A stretch of 47,407 nucleotides of DNA from positions 400,138 to 447,544 of the forward strand of contig NZ_LR733215.1 in assembly GCF_902506435.1 (NCBI RefSeq). The letters run 5' to 3'. The notes beneath the pieces are model-generated. The model did no database searches and was not told where the DNA came from. It was given only the letters and a program-made list of their open reading frames with translations. The translations under genes and the position numbers were made by a program. This DNA comes from Nocardioides sp. AX2bis (GTDB lineage Bacteria; Actinomycetota; Actinomycetes; Propionibacteriales; Nocardioidaceae). Below, one piece after another: positions 34,877 through 44,423 of the stretch (position 1 is its first letter; the number at the start of each line of letters is the position of its first letter).

Positions 34877-35827
34877 GTGTCCACCACCGAGACCGAGCGC
34901 ACGCCACCTCGCGAGCCCGAGGCTCCGCGCGGCGTCTCGCGCCGCGGCGACACGATCTTCGCCGGGCTCGCGAAGGGCTCCGGCCTGTTCATCATGCTGG
35001 CGCTCGCCGGCGTGGCGCTCTTCCTCGTCCTGCAGAGCCTCCCGGCGATCGGGGCCTCGGGCGAGAACGCCTACGGCGCCGACAACATCGTCCTCTACAT
35101 CTGGCCGCTGCTCTTCGGCACCGTGCTGGCCGCGATCATCGCCCTGGTGATCGCCACGCCGCTGGCCATCGGCGTCGCGCTGGTGATCAGCGTGTACGCC
35201 CCGCGCCGGATCGCCCGGCTGCTCGGCTACCTCATCGACCTGCTCGCCGCCGTGCCCAGCGTGGTCTACGGCCTGTGGGGCCGCGAGACCCTGCAGAGCT
35301 GGGTCTTCCCGATCTACCAGTGGCTGGCCGACAACCTCGGCTGGATCCCGCTGTTCGCCGGCCCGGTGACCACCGGCCGTACGATCCTGACCGCCGGGAT
35401 CGTGCTGGCCGTGATGGCGCTGCCGATCATCACCGCCCTGTGCCGCGAGGTCTTCGCCCAGACCCCCACGATGCACAAGGAGGCCGCGCTGGCCCTGGGG
35501 GCCACCCGCTGGGAGATGATCAAGATGGCGGTCTTCCCCTACTCCCGCTCCGGCGTCACCTCCGCGATCCTGCTCGGCCTGGGTCGCGCGCTCGGTGAGA
35601 CGATGGCCGTCGCGCTGGTGCTCTCGGCCAGCGGCGTGATCACGATCAACCTGATCTCCTCGCAGAACCCCTCGACGATCGCGGCCAGCATCGCGCTGAA
35701 CTACGCGAACGCCTCGGGCATCAAGACCAACGTCCTCATCGCCGGTGGCCTGGTCCTCTTCGTCGTCACCTTCGCCGTCAACTTCCTCGGACGCTGGCTC
35801 GCCGCCCGCGGCCAGGCCAAGGGGTAG
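34877..35827 (+). CDS. pstC: Phosphate ABC transporter permease PstC
   Basis: A 316-residue permease with six transmembrane helices and the ABC-permease coupling motif EAALALGATRWEMIKMAVFP. It forms the channel with PstA. The chosen GTG has AGGGGG about 6 nt upstream; a GTG at 34826 would begin inside a 13-bp tandem repeat (CACCACCGACCAG-like, 34831-34868) and add a low-complexity leader. The pstA ATG follows after 5 nt. Confidence 0.94.
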   Translation: MSTTETERTPPREPEAPRGVSRRGDTIFAGLAKGSGLFIMLALAGVALFLVLQSLPAIGASGENAYGADNIVLYIWPLLFGTVLAAIIALVIATPLAIGVALVISVYAPRRIARLLGYLIDLLAAVPSVVYGLWGRETLQSWVFPIYQWLADNLGWIPLFAGPVTTGRTILTAGIVLAVMALPIITALCREVFAQTPTMHKEAALALGATRWEMIKMAVFPYSRSGVTSAILLGLGRALGETMAVALVLSASGVITINLISSQNPSTIAASIALNYANASGIKTNVLIAGGLVLFVVTFAVNFLGRWLAARGQAKG

Positions 35828-35832
35828 CAACC

Positions 35833-36921
35833 ATGGCTCAGACCACCCAGACCCGCCCGCCCGGTCCCGACGACACCGCGTCCGTCCCGCTGACCAAGCC
35901 GCAGCTGCCCGGCTGGGCGCCCGCGCTCGCCGCCGTCGTCGCCTTCGGTGCCGCCGCGCTCGTCGGACTCCTGCTCGGCTGGGGCGTCGTCGGCATCGTC
36001 GCCGTCGGCTGGATCCTCCTGCTGATCGGTCTCCCGGCCTGGTCGACGGCCGTCGAGGGCTCCCGCAAGGGCACCGACCGCCTGGTCGGCACCGTCGTGT
36101 GGTCCACCCTGGCCCTCGCGCTGCTGCCGCTGATCGCGGTGCTGTGGGAGGTCATCAGCCGCGGTGCGCCCGCGCTGAACGCCACCTTCTTCACCGCCTC
36201 GCAGTCCGGCGTGCTCGGCGCCGGCGGTGGGATCTACCACGCGATCATGGGCACCCTGATCGTCACGCTGATCGCCACCGTGATCTCCGTGCCGATCGGG
36301 ATCATGGCGGCGATCTACCTGGTGGAGTACGGCAAGAAGAACCGCCTCTCGCAGGTGCTCACCTTCCTGATCGACGTCATGACCGGCATCCCCTCGATCG
36401 TGGCCGGTCTCTTCGCCCTGGCGCTGTTCACCCTGATCTTCGGCCCCGGCGTCCGGATGGCCGTCGGCGGCTCGATCGCGCTGAGCGTGCTGATGATCCC
36501 GATCGTGGTGCGCTCCACCGAGGAGATGCTCAAGCTGGTGCCCGACGAGCTGCGCGAGGGGGCGTACGCCCTCGGGGTGCCGAAGTGGCGCACCATCGTG
36601 AAGGTCGTCCTGCCGACCGCCCTGGGCGGCATCGTCACCGGCGCCACCCTGGCCGTGGCCCGCGTCGCCGGCGAGACCGCGCCGCTGCTGCTGATCGTCG
36701 GCACCTTCCGGGCCACCAACTTCAACCCCTTCGACGGTGCCATGGCGACCCTGCCGGTGCTGATCTTCTCCGAGGCCACCCGCGGCGGCCTGCAGGAGTA
36801 CATCCCGTTCCAGCTCGAGCGCGCCTGGGGCGCGGCGCTCGTGCTGATCATCATCGTCATGGCGCTGAACCTGCTGGCCCGCGTGGTCGGCAGCTACTTC
36901 TCGCCCAAGACCGGCCGCTGA
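35833..36921 (+). CDS. pstA: Phosphate ABC transporter permease PstA
   Basis: A 362-residue permease with an N-terminal extension carrying two extra hydrophobic helices (LAAVVAFGAAALVGLLLG, VGIVAVGWILLLIGL) before the six-helix core, as in other actinobacterial PstA. Coupling motif REGAYALGVPKWRTIVKVVLP. Located 5 nt after pstC and 34 nt before pstB. Confidence 0.95.
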   Translation: MAQTTQTRPPGPDDTASVPLTKPQLPGWAPALAAVVAFGAAALVGLLLGWGVVGIVAVGWILLLIGLPAWSTAVEGSRKGTDRLVGTVVWSTLALALLPLIAVLWEVISRGAPALNATFFTASQSGVLGAGGGIYHAIMGTLIVTLIATVISVPIGIMAAIYLVEYGKKNRLSQVLTFLIDVMTGIPSIVAGLFALALFTLIFGPGVRMAVGGSIALSVLMIPIVVRSTEEMLKLVPDELREGAYALGVPKWRTIVKVVLPTALGGIVTGATLAVARVAGETAPLLLIVGTFRATNFNPFDGAMATLPVLIFSEATRGGLQEYIPFQLERAWGAALVLIIIVMALNLLARVVGSYFSPKTGR

Positions 36922-36955
36922 CCGGCCCGACCTGCCACCGAGGACCTGAGGACCA

Positions 36956-37735
36956 ATGGCCAAGAGCATCGACATCTCCGACGTCAACATCTACTACGGC
37001 GACTTCCTCGCCGTGCAGGGCGTCAACATGACCGTCAAGGCCCGCCAGGTGACCGCCTTCATCGGTCCCTCGGGCTGCGGCAAGTCGACCGTCCTGCGCA
37101 CCCTGAACCGGATGCACGAGGTCATCCCCGGCGCCCGCGTCGAGGGCAAGGTCGTCGTCGACGGCCAGTCGCTCTACGACCCCAGCGTCGACCCGGTGGC
37201 CGTGCGCCGCCAGATCGGGATGGTCTTCCAGCGCCCCAACCCGTTCCCGACGATGTCGATCTACGACAACGTGCTGGCCGGCAACAAGCTCAACGCCAAG
37301 AAGATGAAGAAGGACGAAGCCGACTCGATCGTCGAGAAGTCGCTGAAGGGCGCCAACCTCTGGAACGAGGTCAAGGACCGCCTCGCCAAGCCCGGGATGG
37401 GCCTGTCCGGCGGCCAGCAGCAGCGCCTGTGCATCGCCCGCGCGATCGCCGTCGAGCCGCAGGTGCTGCTCATGGACGAGCCGTGCTCGGCGCTCGACCC
37501 GATCTCGACCTCGGCCATCGAGGACCTGATCCACGAGCTCAAGTCGGACTACACGATCGTGATCGTGACCCACAACATGCAGCAGGCCGCCCGCGTCTCC
37601 GACGAGACCGGCTTCTTCAACCTCAAGGCCACCGGCGAGCCCGGCCAGCTGGTCGAGTTCAACTCCACCACCAAGATGTTCTCCAACCCCGACGAGCCGG
37701 CCACCGAGGCCTACATCTCCGGCCGCTTCGGCTGA
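36956..37735 (+). CDS. pstB: Phosphate ABC transporter ATP-binding protein PstB
   Basis: A 259-residue ABC ATPase: Walker [10 protein letters not shown] at 37-45, Q-loop [12 protein letters not shown], signature LSGGQQQR, Walker [14 protein letters not shown] and switch VTHNMQQA. Typical PstB length. It energises PstCA. Last gene of pstSCAB; a phoU homologue does not follow. A hairpin repeat starts 17 nt after its stop. Confidence 0.97.
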   Translation: MAKSIDISDVNIYYGDFLAVQGVNMTVKARQVTAFIGPSGCGKSTVLRTLNRMHEVIPGARVEGKVVVDGQSLYDPSVDPVAVRRQIGMVFQRPNPFPTMSIYDNVLAGNKLNAKKMKKDEADSIVEKSLKGANLWNEVKDRLAKPGMGLSGGQQQRLCIARAIAVEPQVLLMDEPCSALDPISTSAIEDLIHELKSDYTIVIVTHNMQQAARVSDETGFFNLKATGEPGQLVEFNSTTKMFSNPDEPATEAYISGRFG

Positions 37736-37752
37736 TCCCGGCGGTCGCCGGG

Positions 37753-37813
37753 GACGCTGCCACACGTTCGTGTGGCTGAACGGCCCCGCGGCCCACACGA
37801 ACGTACGGCAGCG
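37753..37813. repeat. Hairpin repeat, left copy (after pstB)
   Basis: A 61-nt element whose ends form a near-perfect stem of about 21 bp (two mismatches) around the core CACACGTTCGTGTGG, with a loop of roughly 18 nt. It is about 80% identical to the copy at 38894-38956 in the same orientation. Probably also the pst operon terminator. Confidence 0.85.
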
Positions 37814-37869
37814 CTGCCGGCTGTGGACGACCTCGGCGCCGGGCGGCCGAGGTCGGGCACGGTGGTCCG

Positions 37870-38895
37870 GTGCGGACGACCGACCACCGGGGGCTCGTAC
37901 GCCCGGTGCCCCGCGACCTGCGAGGGCTGGAGGGGCCGACGCCGGAGCAGACCCGGGGCAGCGCCTGGCGACGGACCAGCCGCGGGCTCTACGTCCCGGC
38001 CGCCGTCGACGGCTCGGTGCCCGAGCAGCGGGTCGTCGAGGCCGCACCGCTGGTCCCGCGCGGCGGCGGCGTGACCGGCTGGGCGGCGGTGCGCTGGTGG
38101 ACGGGGAGCCCGTGGTTCGACGGGACCACCGCGGCCGGCGGGGTCCGACCGGTGGCGGTCGTGACGCCCGAGGCCCGGGTACGTCCCCGGACCGGGGTCG
38201 TCGTCAGCGAGGAGCGGGTCGTCCCGGGGGACGTCGTCGAGGTGGACGGGGTCGCGGTGACGCGGCCGGCGTGCGCGGTCTCCTTCGAGGTGCGCCGCCG
38301 TACGACCGGGGTGGCCGAGGCCGTCGTCTGCCTCGACATGGCCTGCGGCACCGACGCCGTCTCGCTCGCCGAGCTGCGGGAGGTCGCAGCCTCCCAGGCC
38401 GGGTGGACCGGGGTCGGGCTGCTGAGGCTGGCCCTGGACCTGGCCGAGGAGAACAGCTGGTCACCGCAGGAGAGCCGGGCCCGGATGGCCTGGGTGCAGG
38501 CGGGGCTGCCCCGGCCCCGGTGCAACGCCCCGCTCTTCGACCTCGACGGTCGGCACCTCGGCACCCCCGACCTGCTGGACCCGGTGACCGGCGTCGTCGC
38601 CGAGTACGACGGCAGGGTCCACCTCGGTCGGCGGCTGCAGGACGTGCGACGTGAGGAGGTCTTCCGCGACCACGGTCTGGAGTACGTCACCACCCTGGCC
38701 GGGGACCGCGGCCCGCTGGGCTTCGTGGCGCGGCTCCGCCGGGCGTACGACCGGGCGACCGCAGCGCGTGACCGCGGCGAGGTGCGGGGCTGGTGCGCCG
38801 ACCCGCCTGCGTGGTGGGTCGGCACCGGGACCGTGGCCCAGCGGCGGGCGCTCGGACCCGCGCAGCGGGCGAGGCTCCTGCGCTACCGCCGCTGA
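37870..38895 (+). CDS. Protein with C-terminal PD-(D/E)XK-like (DUF559/AbiEi-associated) domain
   Basis: A 341-residue cytoplasmic protein. The N-terminal third (TSRGLYVPAAV, GGGVTGWAAVRWWTG) resembles AbiEi-type antitoxin-like proteins common in actinobacteria. The C-terminus has a restriction-endonuclease-like arrangement: PQESRARM near 200, GTPDLLDPVTGVVAEYDGR at about 231-249, then RLQDVRREEVFRDHGLEYVT, as in DUF559/Vsr-like nucleases. Function unknown. There is no good Shine-Dalgarno at the GTG. It splits the phosphate island and is bracketed by two copies of one hairpin repeat, so it may have arrived as a cassette (inference). Confidence 0.72.
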   Translation: MRTTDHRGLVRPVPRDLRGLEGPTPEQTRGSAWRRTSRGLYVPAAVDGSVPEQRVVEAAPLVPRGGGVTGWAAVRWWTGSPWFDGTTAAGGVRPVAVVTPEARVRPRTGVVVSEERVVPGDVVEVDGVAVTRPACAVSFEVRRRTTGVAEAVVCLDMACGTDAVSLAELREVAASQAGWTGVGLLRLALDLAEENSWSPQESRARMAWVQAGLPRPRCNAPLFDLDGRHLGTPDLLDPVTGVVAEYDGRVHLGRRLQDVRREEVFRDHGLEYVTTLAGDRGPLGFVARLRRAYDRATAARDRGEVRGWCADPPAWWVGTGTVAQRRALGPAQRARLLRYRR

Positions 38896-38956
38896 CGCTG
38901 CCACACGTTCGTGTGGGCGTACGGCCCCTGCACCCACACGAACGTGAGGGAGCGTC
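38894..38956. repeat. Hairpin repeat, right copy
   Basis: A 63-nt element matching the one at 37753-37813 in the same direction, with its own stem of about 23 bp (two mismatches). It begins inside the TGA stop of the DUF559-like gene and ends 3 nt before the pit stop on the other strand, so it could terminate both convergent transcripts. Confidence 0.85.
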
Positions 38957-38959
38957 GCG

Positions 38960-39979
38960 CTACAGCACCTCGAGGAAGAAGTGGGCGAGGAAGTAGCAGA
39001 GCGCGGCGGCGGTGGCGGCCATCGGGAAGGTCAGCACCCAGGCGGTGAGGATGGAGCGGGCGACGCCCCAGCGGACCGCCGAGAGGCGCTTCGTGGCGCC
39101 CACGCCCATCACCGCGGAGGTGATGGTGTGGGTGGTGGAGATGGGGGCCTCGTAGACGTAGGCGGTGGTGTAGAGCACCGTCGCCGCGACCGACTCGGCC
39201 GCGAAGCCCCGGGAGGGGTCGAGGGCGATGATGCGACGCCCGAGGGTGCGCATGATCCGCCAGCCGCCGGAGTAGGTGCCCAGCGAGATGGCCGCCGCGG
39301 CCGAGAAGATGACCCAGACCGGCAGGTCGTCGTCGGCGCCGACGTACCCGCCGGCGAGCAGGGCCAGGAAGATCACGCCCATCGTCTTCTGGGCGTCCTG
39401 GAGCCCGTGGCCCAGGGCCATCGCGGCGGCCGAGACGGTCTGCGCGACGCGGAAGCCGCGCTGAGCCTTGTGCGGGTTGGCCCGCTTGAAGAGCCACATG
39501 ATCGCGATCATGACCGCGAAGGCCGCCCCGAAGGCGAACAGCGGCGAGAGCACCATCGGGATGAGCACCTTGTTGACCACGGTGTCCCAGTTGACGCCGA
39601 CGCCGCCGGCGATCGCGGCGCCGCCGAGGCCGCCGATCAGGGCGTGGGAGGAGGACGAGGGCAGGCCGTAGTACCAGGTGATCATGTTCCAGGTGATCGC
39701 CCCGAGCAGGCCGGCCATCACGATCACCAGGGCGTGCACCGGGTCGGCGGCGAGCATGTCGTCGGGGAAGGTGATCACCTCGGCGACGGTCTGGGCGACC
39801 TTCTGGCCCAGGAACGCGCCGATGAAGTTCATCACCGCCGCCATCGCCAGCGCGATCCGCGGGGTCAGCGCCCGGGTCGAGACGGAGGTGGCGATCGCGT
39901 TGGCCGCGTCGTGGAAGCCGTTGGTGTAGTCGAAGACGAGGGCGACGACGACGACGGCGATGACGATCCCGAGGACCAC
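38960..39979 (-). CDS. pit: Low-affinity inorganic phosphate transporter (Pit)
   Basis: A 339-residue membrane protein of the PiT family with about ten helices and the two family repeats: FDYTNGFHDAANAIATSVSTRAL near the N-terminus and GHGLQDAQKTMGVI in the middle, plus WYYGLPSSSSHALIGGLGG and the second APISTTHTITSAVMGVG. It moves metal-phosphate with protons. The gene follows the DUF47 gene after 1 nt, a conserved pit pairing. Confidence 0.95.
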   Translation of the reverse strand: MVLGIVIAVVVVALVFDYTNGFHDAANAIATSVSTRALTPRIALAMAAVMNFIGAFLGQKVAQTVAEVITFPDDMLAADPVHALVIVMAGLLGAITWNMITWYYGLPSSSSHALIGGLGGAAIAGGVGVNWDTVVNKVLIPMVLSPLFAFGAAFAVMIAIMWLFKRANPHKAQRGFRVAQTVSAAAMALGHGLQDAQKTMGVIFLALLAGGYVGADDDLPVWVIFSAAAAISLGTYSGGWRIMRTLGRRIIALDPSRGFAAESVAATVLYTTAYVYEAPISTTHTITSAVMGVGATKRLSAVRWGVARSILTAWVLTFPMAATAAALCYFLAHFFLEVL

Positions 39980-39980
39980 C

Positions 39981-40598
39981 TCAGCCCTCCTTGACGGCGA
40001 TCTGCTCCACGGTGTTCGCGACCGTCTCGAAGGCGTCGACGGCCGACTCGAGGGTCTCCGCGATGTCCTTGAGCTTGAGCACCTCGAGCGCCTTGAACTC
40101 GCCGGAGAACAGCCGCGCCATGATCCGGCGGTGGTTCTTGTCGCCGGCGTTCTCGAGGCGGTTGATCTCGATCCAGTAGTCGTCGAGCGACTGCATCGAG
40201 CGCAGCCGGGGCATCGCGGCCGCGGTCAGGTCGGCGCACTGCTGCAGCACCTCGACCTGGCCCAGCAGCTCGGCGGGCATCGCCTTCACGTGGTAGAGCA
40301 GGATCATGTCGACGACCTCCTCCATCTCGTCCATCACGTCGTCGAGCCCGGAGGCCAGCGCGTAGATGTCCTCGCGGTCGAAGGGCGTCACGAAGGTGCT
40401 GTTGACCTTGCGGACGATCGCGTGCGTCGTCTCGTCGGCGGCGTGCTCGGCCGCACGCATCCGCTCGGCCACGTCCTCCTTGTCCGCGGACTCGGAGAGC
40501 ATCTCGGCGACCAGGGAGACCCCGACGACCAGGTGCTCGGCGGCCTCGGTGAAGAGGTCGTAGAACTCCGCGTTGACCGGACGAAGACGCAGACCCAC
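39981..40598 (-). CDS. DUF47 / PhoU-like phosphate transport accessory protein
   Basis: A 205-residue all-helical protein with the DUF47 pattern: FYDLFTEAAEHLVVGVSLV at the start, DETTHAIVRKVNSTFVTPFDREDIYAL in the middle and IEINRLENAGDKNHRRIMARLF later. Such proteins regulate the neighbouring Pit transporter. The GTG start has AGGAG 6 nt upstream; the next start upstream would add nine residues without support. First gene of a two-gene operon with pit. Confidence 0.92.
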   Translation of the reverse strand: MGLRLRPVNAEFYDLFTEAAEHLVVGVSLVAEMLSESADKEDVAERMRAAEHAADETTHAIVRKVNSTFVTPFDREDIYALASGLDDVMDEMEEVVDMILLYHVKAMPAELLGQVEVLQQCADLTAAAMPRLRSMQSLDDYWIEINRLENAGDKNHRRIMARLFSGEFKALEVLKLKDIAETLESAVDAFETVANTVEQIAVKEG

Positions 40599-40674
40599 GG
40601 GGAACTCCTGGTGACGGGTTGGCAAACGTCGACCAGCGTAGGGGGCGGCGCGCGCCCCCGCGAACCCAGTGGGG

Positions 40675-42891
40675 TCAGGCGCGCCGCCGCCGCTGGCTCT
40701 CGATCAGCTTCTCCTGCAGGTGCACGCCGCCGCCGTTGGGCGTCCAGGTCCCGTCGCGGTGCAGGTCCCACGCCGACGTGTCGTCGTCGAAGGCCAGCTC
40801 GAGCAGGTCGGTCACCGGCTGGCGGGACTCCTCGCCGGGCAGGCGTACGAGGACCTCGACGCGGCGGTCCAGGTTGCGGTGCATCATGTCGGCGGAGCCG
40901 ATCCAGGCCTCGTGCTCGCCGCCGTTGGCGAACCAGAAGACGCGGCTGTGCTCGAGGAACCGGCCCAGCACCGAGCGGACCCGGATGTTCTCCGACAGCC
41001 CCGGGACGCCGGGACGCAGCGCGCAGATGCCGCGCACCAGCAGCTCCACCTCGACGCCCTCGCGGGAGGCCAGGTAGAGCGCGTCGATGATCGCCTCGTC
41101 GACGACCGAGTTGGCCTTGATCCGGATGTGCGCCTCGCGCCCGGCGCGGTGGTGCTCGATCTCGTGGTAGATCCGCTCGACCAGCCCGCTGCGCACCGAG
41201 TCCGGCGCGACGAGCAGCTCGGCGTACGTCGCGTTGCGCGACCAGCCGGACAGGTTGTTGAAGAGGTGGGCGACGTCCTCGGCGATGGCGGTGTTGGTGG
41301 TGATCAGGCCGAGGTCCTCGTACATCCGCGAGGTCTTCGGGTTGTAGTTGCCGGTGCCGAGGTGGACGTAGCGGCGGATGCCGTCGGGCTCGTCGCGCAC
41401 GACCAGCGCCAGCTTGCAGTGCGTCTTGAGGCCGACCTGGCCGTACACGACGTGGCAGCCGGCCTGCTCGAGCTTGCGGGCCCAGCGGATGTTGGCGTGC
41501 TCGTCGAAGCGGGCCTTGATCTCGACCAGGACCAGCACCTGCTTGCCGACCTCGGCGGCGTCGATGAGGGCGTCGATGATCGGGGAGTCGCCGGAGGTGC
41601 GGTAGAGCGTCTGCTTGATCGCCAGCACGTGCGGGTCGGCGGCGGCCTGCTCGATGAAGCGCTGCACGCTCGTGGCGAAGGAGTCGTACGGGTGGTGCAG
41701 CAGCACGTCGTGGCGGCGCGCGGCCTTGAACACGTCGACCGGCGCGGCCGACTCGACCTCGGCCAGGAACGAGTGCGTGGTCGGCACGAACGCCGGGAAC
41801 TTCAGCTCCTCGCGCCGGAGGTCGGCGATCCCGTGCAGCCCGCGCAGGTCGAGCGGGCCGGGCAGCTTGAAGACCTCGTCCGTCGTGACCTCGAGCTCGC
41901 CCATCAGCAGCTCGAGCACCGCGTTGCTGATCGACTCCTCGACCTCCAGGCGCACCGGCGGGCCGAACCGGCGGCGCAGCAGCTCCTTCTCGAGCGCGGC
42001 GAGCAGGTTCTCGGCGTCGTCCTCCTCGACCTCGAGGTCCTCGTTGCGGGTGACCCGGAAGGTGTGGGTCTCCACGACCTCGAGACCGGGGAAGAGCCGC
42101 TTGAGGTGGGCGCCGATGACGTCCTCCAGCGGCACGAACCGGGCGTTGCCCAACGGGACGAACCGCTCGAAGATCGGCGGCACCTTGACCCGGGCGAAGT
42201 GCGTCTTGTCGGCCTTCTGGTCGCGCAGCACGACCGCGAGGTTCAGCGACAGCCCGGAGATGTACGGGAACGGGTGCGCGGGGTCGACGGCCAGCGGCGT
42301 CAGCACGGGGAAGATCCGGTCCCGGAAGAGCCGCTTGCACTCCTTCTGCTCGTCGCGGTCCAGGTCCTCCCAGCGCACGAGCTTGATGTCGTGCTCGGCC
42401 AGCGCCGGCACGATCTGCTCGGCGAAGGTGCGGGCGTGGCGCTGGGTCAGCTCGGCGGTGACCCTCCAGATCGACTCCAGCACCTCGCGCGGCATCATCC
42501 CGGACGCGGCCTTGACGGCCAGGCCGGTGGCGATCCGGCGCTTGAGGCCGGCCACCCGGACCATGAAGAACTCGTCGAGGTTGCTGGTGAAGATGGCCAG
42601 GAAGCGGGCCCGCTCGAGCAGCGGGAGGCTCTCGTCCTCGGCCAGCTCGAGCACCCGCTGGTTGAACCGCAGCCAGGACAGCTCGCGGTCCAGGAACCGC
42701 TCGGGGTGGTCCTGCACCGCGGCCAGGGCGTCCTGGTCGGGGGCGTACGGCCCGGTCTCGGCGACCTCGGCCAGGTCGGTGGGGGTGGGGGAGTCGTACC
42801 CCTCGTCGACGGCGGCCGCGCCCGCGTGGGCCTCGTCGCCCCCGTCCGGGTGCGGTCCGGAGGACTGGGTGTTCGTGGTCTCGACGGACAT
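40675..42891 (-). CDS. ppk: Polyphosphate kinase 1 (Ppk1)
   Basis: A 738-residue enzyme that reversibly makes polyphosphate from ATP. All four domains are recognisable: N-terminal [19 protein letters not shown], head domain with [13 protein letters not shown]1 with LLHHPYDSF and [14 protein letters not shown], and the catalytic histidine segment [17 protein letters not shown], then C2 with [20 protein letters not shown] and [15 protein letters not shown] 60-residue acidic N-terminal extension is typical for actinobacteria. It is part of the phosphate island with pit and DUF47. Confidence 0.96.
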   Translation of the reverse strand: MSVETTNTQSSGPHPDGGDEAHAGAAAVDEGYDSPTPTDLAEVAETGPYAPDQDALAAVQDHPERFLDRELSWLRFNQRVLELAEDESLPLLERARFLAIFTSNLDEFFMVRVAGLKRRIATGLAVKAASGMMPREVLESIWRVTAELTQRHARTFAEQIVPALAEHDIKLVRWEDLDRDEQKECKRLFRDRIFPVLTPLAVDPAHPFPYISGLSLNLAVVLRDQKADKTHFARVKVPPIFERFVPLGNARFVPLEDVIGAHLKRLFPGLEVVETHTFRVTRNEDLEVEEDDAENLLAALEKELLRRRFGPPVRLEVEESISNAVLELLMGELEVTTDEVFKLPGPLDLRGLHGIADLRREELKFPAFVPTTHSFLAEVESAAPVDVFKAARRHDVLLHHPYDSFATSVQRFIEQAAADPHVLAIKQTLYRTSGDSPIIDALIDAAEVGKQVLVLVEIKARFDEHANIRWARKLEQAGCHVVYGQVGLKTHCKLALVVRDEPDGIRRYVHLGTGNYNPKTSRMYEDLGLITTNTAIAEDVAHLFNNLSGWSRNATYAELLVAPDSVRSGLVERIYHEIEHHRAGREAHIRIKANSVVDEAIIDALYLASREGVEVELLVRGICALRPGVPGLSENIRVRSVLGRFLEHSRVFWFANGGEHEAWIGSADMMHRNLDRRVEVLVRLPGEESRQPVTDLLELAFDDDTSAWDLHRDGTWTPNGGGVHLQEKLIESQRRRRA

Positions 42892-42997
42892 GGCGCCATC
42901 CTCCCATCCGCGGGTGAACGCCGGGTGACCCTCGCGCGCGGCCGACGGGTGGTCGACAGGTGGTCACCGGGGTCCGCGAGGGTGCTTCCACGTGATG

Positions 42998-43014
42998 CTA
43001 CTCACCAGTAGTCT
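42998..43014 (+). promoter_or_regulatory. Candidate TetR-type operator and -10 of the esterase gene
   Basis: CTACTCACCAGTAG (42998-43011) is a 5-bp-arm dyad resembling TetR-family sites of the TACT-N4-AGTA type, and it overlaps TAGTCT (43009-43014), a plausible -10. The esterase ATG follows with a GAGAGGAA Shine-Dalgarno. No tetR gene is adjacent. The rest of the 155-bp divergent gap shows nothing else. Confidence 0.45.
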
Positions 43015-43046
43015 CACGCATCGCTCCCGATCGAGAGGAACCCCGG

Positions 43047-44255
43047 ATGGTCGCCGTCCCCCGCCAGGTCCATGCCGCAGCAGCAGGCGTCGAGGCCGGT
43101 GCGATCCGCGCCGTGCTCGGCCTGCCGACCACGCTGCTGCGCCGCGTCGCCGGCGCGCCGATCATGCGCGACGGCCAGCGCCTCGACACCGAGACGCAGG
43201 TGGTGCTGAAGATGATGGCGCTGTCCGGCAAGCCCGACCCGGGCTCGCTGGGGGTGCCCGAGGGCCGCGCCGCGCTGCTCGCGCAGACGACGTCGGTCGG
43301 CGGCCGCCAGAAGGTCGCCGAGACCCGCGACCTCACCGCCGGCGGCCGGCCGGCCCGCCTCTACGTGCCGGGCGGGCGCCCGCCGGGCCCCGACCCGCTG
43401 CTGGTGTTCTTCCACGGCGGCGGCTTCATGCACGGCGACCTCGAGACGCACGACGCGCCGTGCCGCTACCTCGCCGAGCGCGCCGGCGCGCGGGTGCTGG
43501 CGGTCGACTACCGCCTCGGCCCGGAGGCCGTCTTCCCGGCGGCCCACGACGACGCGTTCGCGGCGTACGAGTGGGCGCTCGACCACGCGGACGAGCTCGG
43601 CGTCGACCGCGACCGGATCGGCGTCGGCGGCGACTCGGCCGGCGGCAACCTGGCCGCCGCCGTGGCGATCCAGGCCGCGCGCTCGGGCTGGCCGTGCAAG
43701 GTGCAGGTGCTGATCTACCCGGCCACCGACTGCGTCGACCGCTCCGGCTACCGCAGCTACGAGCTGTTCGCCGAGGGCTTCTACCTGACGAAGGTCTACA
43801 TGGAGCTGGCCAACGAGTCGTACGCCCCGGACCCCGCGGTCCGCGGAGACTGGCGGCTCAGCCCGGTCCTGATGGACCCCGCCGACATCCCCGACGACCT
43901 GGCCCCCGCCCTGGTCGCCACCGCCGGCTTCGACCCGCTGCGCGACGAGGGGGAGGCCTACGCCCGCAAGCTCGCCGACGCCGGTGTCGAGGTGCAGCTG
44001 ACGCGGTACCCCGACCTGGTCCACGGCTTCTTCAACATCGTCGGCGTCGGACGCCAGACCCGCGCGGTGAACGCCGAGATCGCGACCCGGGTCGGCAACG
44101 CGCTGCGCCGCGACCCCGAGCCCGCGGACGAGGAGAAGCCCGACAGCGAGCTGGACCAGGACCCGACCTCGGAGTCCGGGTCCCACCAGCCCGGCACCGA
44201 CGGCGAGCGCGACGCCAGCACCGGGCTCGGGAGCGCGGAGCTCGGGAAGGGCTGA
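43047..44255 (+). CDS. HSL-family alpha/beta hydrolase (esterase/lipase)
   Basis: A 402-residue esterase: oxyanion HGGG at 123-126 (FFHGGGFMHGD), nucleophile Ser197 in GDSAGG, an Asp in GFDPLRDEGEAYARKL and the catalytic His in DLVHGFFN. The first 100 residues include a cap-like helical region. The last 45 residues form a hydrophilic, acidic, disordered tail (EPADEEKPDSELDQDPTSES) not needed for the fold. Likely acts on short acyl esters or acylglycerols in the cytoplasm; no signal peptide. Its promoter overlaps a TetR-like dyad. Confidence 0.9.
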   Translation: MVAVPRQVHAAAAGVEAGAIRAVLGLPTTLLRRVAGAPIMRDGQRLDTETQVVLKMMALSGKPDPGSLGVPEGRAALLAQTTSVGGRQKVAETRDLTAGGRPARLYVPGGRPPGPDPLLVFFHGGGFMHGDLETHDAPCRYLAERAGARVLAVDYRLGPEAVFPAAHDDAFAAYEWALDHADELGVDRDRIGVGGDSAGGNLAAAVAIQAARSGWPCKVQVLIYPATDCVDRSGYRSYELFAEGFYLTKVYMELANESYAPDPAVRGDWRLSPVLMDPADIPDDLAPALVATAGFDPLRDEGEAYARKLADAGVEVQLTRYPDLVHGFFNIVGVGRQTRAVNAEIATRVGNALRRDPEPADEEKPDSELDQDPTSESGSHQPGTDGERDASTGLGSAELGKG

Positions 44256-44279
44256 CGCCTTCCGGTGGACGCGGGTGGT

Positions 44280-44352
44280 CGCGGGTGCTCCCGCGTAGCG
44301 ATCAAGGCCGGCCCGGGTTGGACGGGCGGCTGACCTGCGGCGATGCCCGTCC
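44280..44352. terminator. Two hairpins between convergent genes
   Basis: CGCGGG/CCCGCG (44280-44295, loop TGCT) and GGACGGGC/GCCCGTCC (44320-44352, 17-nt loop) lie in the 168-bp gap between the esterase gene and the convergent PH-like gene. Nothing else is seen in the gap. Confidence 0.45.
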
Positions 44353-44423
44353 GCGCGGTGGTCGGTCCGCGTTTGCTACGCCGGACGAACCTCGACCAGG
44401 CAGGCGGCGTCCACGGCGGTCGA

